From: Rhodovastum sp963709085
GTDB taxonomy: Bacteria > Pseudomonadota > Alphaproteobacteria > Acetobacterales > Acetobacteraceae
Direction of reading: 5' to 3'
NCBI GenBank assembly: GCA_963709085.1
Contig: CAVPVB010000007.1
Coordinates: forward strand, 1,302,001 to 1,366,000
Length of the DNA: 64,000 nt
Made by a program: the position numbers and the translations under genes
Part shown: positions 55,453-64,000 of the stretch, in pieces
Layout of the letters: the number at the start of each line of letters is the position of its first letter
Numbering within the stretch: the first letter of the stretch is position 1
The notes under the pieces: generated by a model
Told to the model about the DNA's origin: nothing
Seen by the model: only the letters and a program-made list of their open reading frames with translations
The model's database searches: none

Positions 55453-56171
55453 GGTTCTGTTGCAAAGTTGGCGATAGGTTCCGGCCTGGGTATGATCGGC
55501 CCCGAGGAAGAGGGCAAGGACGCAGGGGGGGGCGGAGTTCAAGGGGCGGCATTTCACCGGGGAGGTGATCCTGTGGGCGGTCCGCTGGTATCTGATGTTC
55601 CCGGTGAGTTACCGCGACCTCGAACTGATGCTGGCGGATCGGGGCGTGAAGGTCGACCACACGACCATCTTCCGCTGGATCCAGGCCTACGCCTGCCGCG
55701 TTGGAGAAGCGGCTGAGACCGCATCTGCGCACATGCAATGGCTCATGGCGGGTCGACGAGACCTCCATCAAGACCAAGGGCCGCTGGACCTGCCTGTATC
55801 GAGCGGTCGACGGCCGCGGCCGGACCATCGACTGCCTGCTCTCGGCCAGGCGGGATGCCGCGGCGGCGAACTGTGGCGGCGGTCCCGGCTGCGGCAATGC
55901 CAGTACCTGAACACCATAACGGAACAGGACCATCGGCGGATCAAACGCCTGACCGGGCCGGGGCTCGGCTTTGGCAGCTTCCGAACCGCCCGACGAACCT
56001 TGGCTGGCGACGAGGCGATGGCGATGATACGGAAGGGAGAGGTTAGAAAGATCGGCGGTCGCGACATGAAGGCCCAGCCAGTCTTCGTGGCTGAACTGTT
56101 CCAACTCGCCGCCTGACCAAAGCCCGGCGTAAGCCCTCGCTTGGCTCTTCAACCGAGCTTGCAACAGAACC
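55453..56171 (+). mobile_element. IS6-family element (copy D), internally deleted
   Basis: Both ends are present (GGTTCTGTTGCAAAGTT at 55453, TTGCAACAGAACC ending 56171), but it is 719 bp against 833 bp for copy E, because about 110 bp of the transposase gene are missing. No 8-bp target repeat flanks it. Confidence 0.88.
55490..56116 (+). pseudogene. IS6-family transposase (copy D), frameshifted and deleted
   Basis: Contains EVILWAVRWYLMFPVSYRDLEL, DRGVKVDHTTIFRWIQ (first Asp) and, after at least two frame changes and loss of the NPRTIAVDRNAACP segment (second Asp), ITEQDHRRIKRLTGPGLGF and FVAELFQLAA. Dead. Confidence 0.85.
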
Positions 56172-56317
56172 TCGCGTGTGAAGCCCGGACAACGCGGCGG
56201 CCCATCCTTGAGGCGTGCCGGCAAATGGGCCATTCTGCGCCCCCCGGGCTCGGCGGCAGGCTGGCGTTATGGCGCGCGGCCGTCCTGGCCATGACCCCCA
56301 GCCATGACTGTTGCTCC

Positions 56318-57934
56318 ATGACGGCTCTGACGCCCGCTGCTTTCGCTGCCGCCTCCTCGCCGGATCACCTCACCGTGGCCCCGGACCGCCGCATCGTGCT
56401 GTACGACACCACCCTGCGCGACGGCGCACAGACGCAGGGGGTCGATTTCTCGGTGGTGGACAAGCAGGTGATCGCCACTGAACTCGACCGCCTCGGCGTC
56501 GATTACATCGAGGGCGGCTGGCCGGGGGCCAACCCGACCGATGATGCGTTTTTCGCCAGCCCGCCGCGGCTGCGCCACGCCGCTCTGACCGCCTTCGGCA
56601 TGACCCGGCGCCCGGGGCGCAGTGCGGCCAATGATCCGGGCCTCGGCGCGGTGCTGCAGGCGGGCACGGCGGCGGTCTGCCTGGTGGGCAAGGCGTCGGA
56701 CCTGGCGGCGGAACTCGCTTTGGGGGTGACGCCGGAAGAAAATCTCGACCTGATCGGCGATTCCGTGGCCGAGGCGGTCAGGCGCGGCCGCGACGTGCTG
56801 TTCGATGCCGAGCATTTCTTCGACGACTATCAGCGCACCCCCGACTACGCGCTGTCCTGCCTGCGCCGCGCGCAGCAGGCGGGTGCCGCCTGGCTGGTGC
56901 TGTGCGATACCAATGGCGGCACCCTGCCCGAGCAGATCTCGGCCATTGTCGGCGCGGTGGTGGCGGCCCTCCCGGGGGCGCAGATCGGCATTCATACCCA
57001 TAACGATACCGAAACTGCCGTGGCCGGCAGCCTGGCCGCGGTGGCGGCCGGGGCGCGGATGATCCAGGGCACGCTGAACGGCCTGGGCGAGCGCTGCGGC
57101 AATGCCAATCTGACCGCGCTGATCCCGACGCTGATGCTGAAGCTGGGCTACCGGACCGGCGTCAGCGAGGAAGGCCTGCGCCGCCTCACCGAGGTCAGCC
57201 GTATGCTGGACGAGCGGCTGAACCGCGCGCCCAACCGCTATGCCGCCTATGTCGGCGAGAACGCCTTTGCCCATAAAGGCGGGCTGCATGCCGCGGCGAT
57301 GGCCCGCGACAGCACGACGTATGAACATGTCGTGCCGGCGCGGGTGGGCAATCGCCGCCATATCATCGTCTCCGACCAGGCCGGCCGGGCCAATCTGATC
57401 ACCCGCCTGTCCGAGACCGGCATTATCGTGGCGGCCGATGATCCGCGCATTCCGATGCTGGTCGACATCGTCAAGCGGCGCGAATTCGAGGGCTATACCT
57501 ATGACGGTGCCGAGGCCAGCTTCGAACTGCTTGCTCGCCGCACCCTGGGCGAGGTGCCCGAATTCTTCCGTGTCGTCTCGTTCCGCGCCATCGACGAGCG
57601 GCGCTGGAATGCCGGGGGCGAGCTGATCACCCTGTCGGAAGCTACCGTCAAGGTGGAGGTGCAGGGCCAGATGCAGATGACCGTCGCCGAGAGCAACGGT
57701 CCGGTCAATGCGTTGGATACCGCGCTGCGCAAGGTGCTGCTGCCGCTGTTCCCGGCGCTGCTGGGCATGCAGCTGACCGATTACCGGGTGCGCATCCTGA
57801 CCCCGGAGGAAGGCACCAAGGCAGTGACCCGGGTGATGATTGAAAGCCATGATGTCAACGCCCCCTCGCTCGGGCGCTGGTCCACTGTCGGCGTCTCTGG
57901 CAATGTCATCGACGCCTCGTTCAGCGCATTGCAC
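56318..57934 (+). pseudogene. cimA: (R)-citramalate synthase CimA, 3' end disrupted by IS66
   Basis: Enzyme that condenses acetyl-CoA with pyruvate to citramalate, the first step of the pyruvate route to isoleucine. Catalytic domain: VLYDTTLRDGAQTQGVDFS with the metal and substrate residues, GGWPGANPTD, HTHNDTETAV and TLNGLGERCGNANL; then the regulatory LeuA dimer domain up to VSGNVIDASFSALH (about 539 residues). At 57934 the IS66 element follows, and only 8 more native codons (EAITYRLW) survive at 59421-59442 before an IS6 element. Little is lost, so partial function is conceivable with a read-through tail to 58063. Confidence 0.87.
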
Positions 57935-59412
57935 GTAACTGCTCACCCCTCGGGGCCGGTGCGGCGGGATGATGCCATGAGCGATCGGCTTGACATGGTC
58001 ACGGCGGGTACAATTCACCCTGATCGTGAATCGCGCAGCCCTTCTTGCCCTTGCCACGGATGACCTTGTTGCCCTGGTTCTGGCCCAACAGGCGCAGATC
58101 GAGGCGCTGACCGCACAGGTCGCGGACCTGCAAGCCAGGATCAACGTTCCTCCCAAGACCCCGGACAATTCCAGCACACCGCCGTCGCGCGGGGAGAAGG
58201 CGAACCGTCCGGATCATCCCCCGAAAAAGCAGCGCCGTCGCGGTCGTCCTGGTGTGGCGCGCCCGCTGGCCGAGCCCCCCGACCGTGTCATCGAAACCAC
58301 GCTCGATGCCTGCCCGCATTGCGCCAACCCGCTTGGTTCGGCCGCCCAACCCGGCATTCACGCCTACGACCACGTCGAGTTGCCGTCGATCCGCCCCGTG
58401 GTCACCCGCATCAACCGTCATCACGGCACCTGCCCGTGCTGCCACCGGCGCTGGACCGCGCCGGCGCCGGAGGGGTTCGCTCCCGGCTCGCCGTTCGGCC
58501 CCGGGTTGTGCGCGCTCATCATTCATCTGCACGTGACCCAGGCGATCAGCTTCGAGCGGCTGTCGCGCCTGCTCGGCGAAGTTTTCGGGGTCGCCGTCAG
58601 CGAGGGGGCGATCGCCAATATTCTGGCTCGCGCGCAGAAACCGCTGGTGACCGCGGCGGCGCCGATCGCCGCGGCGGAGCGGGCGAGTGCCGTGGTGGGA
58701 TCGGACGAAACCTCGGCGCGGGTCGGTGGCAAGACCTGGTGGCAGTGGGTGCTGCTGTCCTCGACAGCGATCTGCCACGTCATTGTGCCGCAGCGAGCGG
58801 CGTCGGTGGTCGAGGCGTTCCTCGAAGGCGCCCGGCCGGAGATCTGGGTGGCCGATCGCTACGCCGCGCAGGATGGCCATGGCGCGGAGCGCCAGCTTTG
58901 TCTCGCGCATCTGCTGCGCGATGCCCAGTACGCGATCGATGAAGGTGATACCGCGTTCGCAATGGGCTTCAAGTTCCTGCTGTTGCAGGCAATGGCGATC
59001 GGCCGTCGCCGGCCTGGCCTCAAGGACAGCACGCTGCGGCAATACCTTGGCGACCTCGAACGCCGTCTCAACCGACTGTTGTCGGGCGCCGTCCCCGACA
59101 CGCCGGCGGCCCGCCGCCTGTTCAACGCGATGCGTCGTGACCGGGACGACCTGTTCCGCTTCGTCACCCGCCGCGACGTGCCATACACCAACAACGCCTG
59201 TGAGCGGGCGCTGCGGCCATCGGTCATCTTCCGCAAGGTCACCGGATGCTTCCGCTCGCACTGGGGCGCCAACGTCTATGCCGCCGCCGCCTCGGCGATC
59301 GCCACCGGGCGTCTCTATGGTCTCACCGCACTCCAGGCCCTCGCCAACGCCCTCGCCGGAAACCCTGTCATGCAGGCCGCCTGAACCCCGCCGCCAAGGG
59401 GTGAGCAGTTAC
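57935..59412 (+). mobile_element. IS66-family element (copy 3), complete
   Basis: 1478 bp with inverted ends GTAACTGCTCACCCCT and flanked by the perfect 8-bp repeat CATTGCAC (57927-57934 and 59413-59420). One gene, intact. It interrupts the last codons of cimA. Confidence 0.95.
57990..59384 (+). CDS. IS66-family transposase, intact
   Basis: 464-residue single-gene IS66 transposase. N-terminal coiled coil (LAQQAQIEALTAQVADLQARI), PPKTPDNSSTPPSRGEKAN linker, zinc finger CPHCANPL and CPCCHRRW, catalytic Asp in VGSDETSARVGG, second Asp in IWVADRYAAQDG and Glu in NNACERALRPSVIF. No accessory orf1/orf2 as in the single-gene IS66 subgroup. The start may be a GTG about 12 codons inside. Confidence 0.93.
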   Translation: MTWSRRVQFTLIVNRAALLALATDDLVALVLAQQAQIEALTAQVADLQARINVPPKTPDNSSTPPSRGEKANRPDHPPKKQRRRGRPGVARPLAEPPDRVIETTLDACPHCANPLGSAAQPGIHAYDHVELPSIRPVVTRINRHHGTCPCCHRRWTAPAPEGFAPGSPFGPGLCALIIHLHVTQAISFERLSRLLGEVFGVAVSEGAIANILARAQKPLVTAAAPIAAAERASAVVGSDETSARVGGKTWWQWVLLSSTAICHVIVPQRAASVVEAFLEGARPEIWVADRYAAQDGHGAERQLCLAHLLRDAQYAIDEGDTAFAMGFKFLLLQAMAIGRRRPGLKDSTLRQYLGDLERRLNRLLSGAVPDTPAARRLFNAMRRDRDDLFRFVTRRDVPYTNNACERALRPSVIFRKVTGCFRSHWGANVYAAAASAIATGRLYGLTALQALANALAGNPVMQAA

Positions 59413-59442
59413 CATTGCACGAGGCCATTACCTACCGCCTGT

Positions 59443-60275
59443 GGTTCTGTTGCAAACCCGGTTAAAGAGCCGAGCGAGGGCTTACGGCGGGCTTTGGTCA
59501 GGCGGCGAGCTGGAACAGTTCAGCCACGAAGACTGGCTGGGCCTTCATGTCGCAGCTGCCGATCTTGCGAACCTGTCCCTTCCTCATCATCGCCATCGCC
59601 TCGTCGCCAGCCAAGGTCCGTCGGGCGGTTCGGAAGCTGCTAAAGCCGAGCCCCGGCCCGGTCAAGCGTTCGATCCGCCGATGGTCCCGTTCCGTTATGG
59701 TGTTCAGGTACTGGCATTGCCGCAGCCGGGACCGCCGCCACAGTTCGCCGGCGCCCGTCATCTCGGCACCGGCCTTCGGACAGGCGGCGTTCCTGTCGAC
59801 GGCGATCGTGCGCGGGTTCATCGTGTGCGGCCGGCCGAGCGCCTTGCGGAAGAACTGCTTCGCCGCCGCGGCATCCCGCCTGGCCGAGAGCAGGCAGTCG
59901 ATGGTCCGGCCGCGGCCGTCGACCGCTCGATACAGGCAGGTCCAGCGGCCCTTGGTCTTGATGGAGGTCTCATCGGCCCGCCACGAGCACATTGCATGTG
60001 CGCAGTTGCGCTCGCAGCCGCTTCTCCAACGCGGCGGCGCAGGCCTGGATCCAGCGGAAGATGGTCGTGTGATCGACCTTCACGCCCCGATCCGCCAGCA
60101 TCAGTTCGAGGTCGCGGTAACTCACCGGGAACATCAGATACCAGCGGACCGCCCACAGGATCACCTCCCCGGGAAAATGCCGCCCCTTGAGCTCCGCCAC
60201 TCCTGCGTCCTTGCCCTCTTCCTTGGGGCCGATCATACCCACGCGGGAACCTATCGCCAACTTTGCAACAGAACC
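59443..60275 (-). mobile_element. IS6-family element (copy E), complete
   Basis: 833 bp with inverted ends GGTTCTGTTGCAAA and complement. No 8-bp duplication (CCGCCTGT versus GAGCCGCC), so the flanks were probably changed by recombination or adjacent deletion. It follows the last residues of cimA. Together with copy D in opposite orientation it brackets cimA. Confidence 0.9.
59498..60236 (-). pseudogene. IS6-family transposase (copy E), one frameshift
   Basis: From 60236 (MIGPKEEGKDAGVAELKGRHF) with WAVRWYLMFPVSYRDLEL and VKVDHTTIFRWIQ; a single-base change near 59985 shifts the frame before RADETSIKTKGRWTCLYRAVD. The rest (IAVDRNAACPKAG, ITERDHRRIERLTG) runs to 59498. Near full length; best preserved of the five IS6 copies. 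Confidence 0.87.
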
Positions 60276-60558
60276 GAGCCGCCGCCAGTTCAAATCGGCG
60301 CCAGCAACTATCCGCGAAAATTCTTTACAGATCAATTGGTTCTGTGAGACCTCTCAACGAACCGGACAGCACTGCCCGGTTATACCGAATCGCCCTGAGG
60401 CCCAAAGGCCGCGCGTCAACCGCAAATTTTACCATTTGGTAGCATTTGCATCAAAAATATATTTGTTGACTTCAACCCCCGGTTGAGTCAACAAATGGTG
60501 AGCGCCCATCCGCCCTAGCACGCCCGCCGGGACGGAACAACCCAACAGAGCAAACCCC
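60276..60558. other. Intergenic region before the beta-helix gene
   Basis: No gene seen. AT-richer than its surroundings, with a strong hairpin at 60461-60496. It presumably contains the promoter of the downstream surface-protein gene. Confidence 0.45.
60461..60496. terminator. Long hairpin, possible terminator or leader element
   Basis: ATTTGTTGAC pairs with GTCAACAAAT, and inside it TCAAC pairs with GTTGA around a CCCCG loop, with one bulged T. It lies about 60 bp upstream of a small ATG frame at 60559. No T-run follows on the plus strand, so a regulatory role is as likely as termination. Confidence 0.5.
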
Positions 60559-60728
60559 ATGGCAACGATGACGATCGGCGCCGGCAGCTAACACGAATAC
60601 AAAACTATCACCTCCGGCGGGCGCCGCCCCCCCAAGACGGTGACCTTACCGGGTTCAGACGGAAACCTACCAACAACGACCGCCTCAACTTCAGTAACAG
60701 TACCGGAGTTTTGCGGGACTTTCGGTGA
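60559..60728 (+). pseudogene. Damaged 5' segment of the beta-helix surface-protein gene
   Basis: A short frame begins MATMTIGAGS and hits a stop at 60589; in the next frame the sequence continues NTNTKLSPPAGAAPPKTVTLPG and TTTASTSVTVPEFCGTFGEV up to 60728, which has the Thr/Ser/Val-rich character of the downstream protein. At least two frame changes would be needed to connect it with the main frame. I infer that the original start lay here. Confidence 0.4.
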
Positions 60729-60809
60729 GGTCCGCCTGTAGGCGGCCCATGCTGGAAGCAGGTCTCTGCGACTCTTACGGGTGAGGCAGCAACAGGTGAG
60801 ACAGCCAAC

Positions 60810-63800
60810 ATGAGCTCCGGTTACGCTGACGGTTCCAGCGGCGCGCCTGCAGGAACGCCTCAGTTCCCGAACTTGCTGAGCGGTTATGCAACCCGCCCGC
60901 CCTGGGAAGTCGCCGGTGTCGACTATGCCGTCGGCGTTCCGGCCGCAACAGTCCTGAAAAACCCGGCGCTGATTTCGATGGCAGGCGTGACGGTAAATAC
61001 CAAGACGCACACGATAACGGTCACCCAATCGAACGTAACATTAAGCGGATACGACTTCAGCCTTTCGGGCGGCTGGGGAATCGTCATCAACTCAGGCGTC
61101 ACCAACACGACCATCAGCAACAGCAATTTCGTGGTCGGCTCGAACCAGAAGATGCCGATCTACGCCAGCTCTGGCTCCGGCAACCTTACCCTGACCAACA
61201 ACAGCTTCAATGGCGCGAACAGCAACTCCGTGTGGGCACTGGTTGCTTATTACGGTTCAGGTGCTATCACAGCGCAGTACAACAGCTTCGTCAATGCGCC
61301 TGAATCGGCAATCGCGTGTGGGCCGAACGTGACCGCGGTCGCCGAATACAACCTGTTCTACAACTCCGGAGCGGTCCAGTTTTCGGGAAGCACCACAAAT
61401 TCCGTTGAGGCATTCAACACGATCTACGAATCGAATCCGAGCGGAATGCACGCGATCGAGGTAGAGGCAGATAATAAATCTACGATGACGAATACAACGA
61501 TCTCCAACAATGTCATCATCGCCGCCGGCTCGTCTTTGTCGATGTCCTATGTGATAGCCGTAACCCAGCAGGCCGGTAGCACGCTCAACGGTGCCCTCGT
61601 TCAGGACAACTACATCGATTTCTCCAGTTCGTACGGCCCGTTCTATACGCCGAGCGGCAGCGGGCTCGTGTTCAGCGGCAATGTCAACCTCAAGAACGGC
61701 TCGGTGATTGGCAATCCGACCGGAACCTCCGCGAGCGATGTCGTCAGCATCGTTGCCTCGCAAACCAGCGGCACCCTCGTGCCGGGCGACGTCATCACCA
61801 TCGTCCTGAACATGGATCAGCCGGAATTCATCATCGGCACGCCCAAGCTGACGCTGAACGACGGCGGTGCCGCCGTCTATGTCGGCGGATCCGGGACCAA
61901 GTCGCTGGTATTCAGCTACACAGTGGCGGCCACGGACACGACGGTGTCCTCGCTGGCGGTTACCGGCGTCAGCCTGACCTCCGGTGCGGCGGTACAGAAT
62001 ATCCTGGGCGATGCGGCCGCGCTGTCCGGCGCGGCGGCGACCTTCAGTGGCCTCTCAGTCGATCCGCCCGCTTCGACGATAGCCTGGGCGCCGAACGGTG
62101 GCACCGGGACCGAGGGAAGCCCAATCAACCTCGGCGCCATCGCGGTCAGTCTGGCGAACGGCGCAACGCTGAGCTCGCTGGTGATCAGCGGCCTGCCGGT
62201 GGGCACGGTGCTGAGCGATGGCACCAACCGTTTCACCGCTACCTCGACTGCCACCTCGGTCAACGTCGCCGGCTGGGCCCTGACGAACCTGAAGGTGACG
62301 CCGGCGAACGATGCCGACTTCACGCTGACCGCGATGGCGACGGTCCAGGATGCCCAGGGCAATACCAGCACTGCCTCGGCCAGCGAGACCGTCACGGTGG
62401 CGCCGCTGGCGCCCACGGTGACGTGGTCGTCGGCGTCGGCAACCGGCGTCGAAGGGTCGCCCATTGCGCTCGCAACGCTGGCCGCGACGGTGAACAGCCT
62501 CACCGGTGATACCAACACGCTGGGCTCGCTGGTGATCAGCGGCCTGCCGGTGGGCACGGTGCTGAGCGATGGCACCAACCGTTTCACCGCTACCTCGACT
62601 GCCACCTCGGTCAACGTCGCCGGCTGGGCCCTGGCGAACCTGAAGGTGACGCCGGCGAACGATGCCGACTTCACGCTGACCGCGACGGCGACGGTCCAGG
62701 ATGCCCAGGGCAATACCAGCACTGCCTCGGCCAGCGAGACCGTCACGGTGGCGCCGCTGGCGCCCACGGTGACGTGGTCGTCGGCGTCGGCCTCCGGGGC
62801 TGTGGGATCAGCCATTGCGCTCGGCACCATTACCGATCAAGTTAATGGTCTCAGCGGCGATACCAACACGTTGCAATCTCTGGTAGTGAGCGGAGTGCCC
62901 GTGGGGGCGGTATTGAGTGACGGAACAAACAGCTTCACCGCGACCGCCAGTGGGGGTTCGGTCAATGTCGCCGGCTGGAATCTCGCTGCTCTCAAGATAA
63001 CCGTGGCGAGCGCTGCCCTGTTCACGCTCACCGCGACGGCGACGGTCCAGGATGCCCAGGGCGCCACCGGCCAGGCGACGGCGAGCGAGACGGTCAGCGT
63101 GACCGCAAGCAGTTCAACGACGACCCAATATGCCGACGGGTCTGCATCGGCATCATCCGGAACCCCGGAACTTCCGAACCTATTCAGCGGCTATTCCGTG
63201 CGGCCGCCGTGGGAGGTGGCGGGGGTGGACTATCACGTCGGCGTGCCTTCTAACCAGACACTGCTGCAGCCAACCGCTGCGAACCTCCCAGCCGGCACCA
63301 CCCTTGATGGCCAGCTTATCCTGGTGACCGCCAACAACGTTACGATCAATGGATTTGACTTTTCGGGCAATGGAGGCTACGGTATCTACATTGAAGCCGG
63401 CGTGACCGGCACTCGGATAACTAACAATCTATTCGTGGACAGCTCGTCCACCGCGCCGCCGGCCGTTTCGATGGCAAGTACAGCGTCGGACACCTATATC
63501 GCTTACAATACGATTAACGGTGGCGGTGTGAACGGTGACAACAATTACGCTCAGTTGATAGGTGTCAACGGCAACGCAACCATCGAATACAACTACATGT
63601 ATAACGCCGAAGGGCGTTTCGTGAGTGCAAACAACGGCGGGACGACTATAGACAAGTATAATCTTATGGTCGATGGTGGTTTTGGCGCTAACAACCATAT
63701 AAACTTCCTGCAGTTTGGCAGTGGCAACTTTGTAAACCCGGACTGCGAATACAATACTGCCGTGCAGGGCATCAATTTATCTAGCGGGGAAGTATTCCAG

Positions 63801-64000
63801 ATGTATATTGGCCCTGGCCCGGGCTCCATCACAAACGGCATCATTGCCCACAACACCATAATCACCCAAGCGCAAGTCCTCCAGCCCGGCGCCTCCAGCA
63901 GCGGTCCAGCGATATCCTACATGATCGATGCCGGTAGCAAGTCAAATAGCCCCTATCCGGCAACGGGCACAATCACCAACAACTATGTCGACACATCAAG
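60810..64000 (+). CDS. Large modular beta-helix/Ig-like repeat surface or secreted protein (partial)
   Basis: Open frame of 1063 codons running off the right edge; it has no stop within the window. Layout: a linker (YADGSSGAPAGTPQFPNLL, RPPWEVAGVDYAVGVP), a right-handed beta-helix of pectate-lyase type (61000-61750, many Asn/Thr/Ser turns such as NTTISNSNFVVGSN and AEYNLFYNSGA), then three Ig-like repeats of 117 residues, then the linker again (YADGSASASSGTPELPNLF, RPPWEVAGVDYHVGVP at 63129) and a second beta-helix. Likely exported and exposed on the surface; adhesion or polysaccharide binding is inferred. The ATG at 60810 is the first, but the frame is open from 60729. Confidence 0.78.
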   Translation, partial: MSSGYADGSSGAPAGTPQFPNLLSGYATRPPWEVAGVDYAVGVPAATVLKNPALISMAGVTVNTKTHTITVTQSNVTLSGYDFSLSGGWGIVINSGVTNTTISNSNFVVGSNQKMPIYASSGSGNLTLTNNSFNGANSNSVWALVAYYGSGAITAQYNSFVNAPESAIACGPNVTAVAEYNLFYNSGAVQFSGSTTNSVEAFNTIYESNPSGMHAIEVEADNKSTMTNTTISNNVIIAAGSSLSMSYVIAVTQQAGSTLNGALVQDNYIDFSSSYGPFYTPSGSGLVFSGNVNLKNGSVIGNPTGTSASDVVSIVASQTSGTLVPGDVITIVLNMDQPEFIIGTPKLTLNDGGAAVYVGGSGTKSLVFSYTVAATDTTVSSLAVTGVSLTSGAAVQNILGDAAALSGAAATFSGLSVDPPASTIAWAPNGGTGTEGSPINLGAIAVSLANGATLSSLVISGLPVGTVLSDGTNRFTATSTATSVNVAGWALTNLKVTPANDADFTLTAMATVQDAQGNTSTASASETVTVAPLAPTVTWSSASATGVEGSPIALATLAATVNSLTGDTNTLGSLVISGLPVGTVLSDGTNRFTATSTATSVNVAGWALANLKVTPANDADFTLTATATVQDAQGNTSTASASETVTVAPLAPTVTWSSASASGAVGSAIALGTITDQVNGLSGDTNTLQSLVVSGVPVGAVLSDGTNSFTATASGGSVNVAGWNLAALKITVASAALFTLTATATVQDAQGATGQATASETVSVTASSSTTTQYADGSASASSGTPELPNLFSGYSVRPPWEVAGVDYHVGVPSNQTLLQPTAANLPAGTTLDGQLILVTANNVTINGFDFSGNGGYGIYIEAGVTGTRITNNLFVDSSSTAPPAVSMASTASDTYIAYNTINGGGVNGDNNYAQLIGVNGNATIEYNYMYNAEGRFVSANNGGTTIDKYNLMVDGGFGANNHINFLQFGSGNFVNPDCEYNTAVQGINLSSGEVFQMYIGPGPGSITNGIIAHNTIITQAQVLQPGASSSGPAISYMIDAGSKSNSPYPATGTITNNYVDTS
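62073..63113 (+). repeat. Three 351-bp Ig-like coding repeats
   Basis: Unit length 351 bp (117 codons). Units 1 and 2 are nearly identical over about 270 bp (62169 onward against 62520 onward); unit 3 (from about 62766) is more diverged. Each has TVTW at the start, GLPVGTVLSDGTNRFTAT in the middle and TATVQDAQGNTSTASASETV near the end. Confidence 0.88.

Noticed and set aside
56267..58177. 636-codon minus-strand open frame over cimA
   Set aside because: Shadow of cimA; the plus strand has catalytic motifs of the citramalate synthase family.
55453..60275. IS6 copies D and E as a compound transposon carrying cimA
   Set aside because: Neither copy has matching outer target repeats and cimA looks chromosomal and resident; the arrangement is more likely secondary.
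61916..62830. 304-codon minus-strand open frame with repeats
   Set aside because: Antisense to the Ig-like repeats of the plus-strand surface protein; the repeat structure is explained by the plus-strand protein, which is open over more than 3 kb.

Overview
The window is high-GC DNA from an alphaproteobacterium, most likely an acetic-acid-bacterium relative (Acetobacteraceae, Rhodospirillales). This rests on an alphaproteobacterial-style glycolate oxidase operon, PHA genes with a PhaR regulator, a 41-residue L36 gene, and an IS5/IS1031-group element with a TTA target duplication. No rRNA, tRNA or CRISPR array is visible.

Left part (1-12 kb) is ordinary chromosome. It holds glcD-glcE-glcF (glycolate oxidase), phaB (acetoacetyl-CoA reductase) with a clear terminator, and a tightly packed six-gene minus-strand operon: small PhaE-like protein, PhaC-like synthase, metallophosphoesterase, cupredoxin, ECF sigma factor, zinc anti-sigma factor. 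Divergent from it is phaR. Then follow rpmJ, a methyltransferase-like gene, a LuxR-type regulator, and a trypsin/PDZ protein that is frameshifted and has lost its catalytic residues.

Middle part (12-60 kb) is a mobile-element graveyard in which elements are inserted inside each other. Members of IS3, IS5, IS6, IS21, IS66, IS110-independent IS630, ISL3, ISAs1 and IS701 families, a split group II intron, and three serine-recombinase transposons can be recognised. Many boundaries can be fixed from target-site duplications and by rejoining reading frames. A 222-bp non-autonomous element (four copies, 18-bp terminal inverted repeats, 10-bp duplications) is inserted in or next to four different transposase or recombinase genes. 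Cargo between the elements includes a CcdA/CcdB toxin-antitoxin pair, two low-GC methyltransferases (one broken), an ABC peptide-type binding protein, a GNAT acetyltransferase, and a citramalate synthase gene (cimA) whose 3' end is cut by an IS66 element and then an IS6 element. One IS21-type element carries a ParB-like and a cysteine-rich passenger gene.

Right part (60-64 kb) holds a long plus-strand reading frame, open at the window edge. It encodes a modular secreted or surface protein made of right-handed beta-helix modules separated by 117-residue Ig-like repeats. Its 5' end looks damaged.

The chromosomal genes on the left and the cargo genes (SBP, GNAT) are intact, while most transposases carry one or more single-base frameshifts. 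The region therefore looks like a long-lived insertion hot spot with a few recent arrivals: the 222-bp element, IS66 at 57.9 kb, IS21 at 20.5 kb and IS5 at 15 kb.
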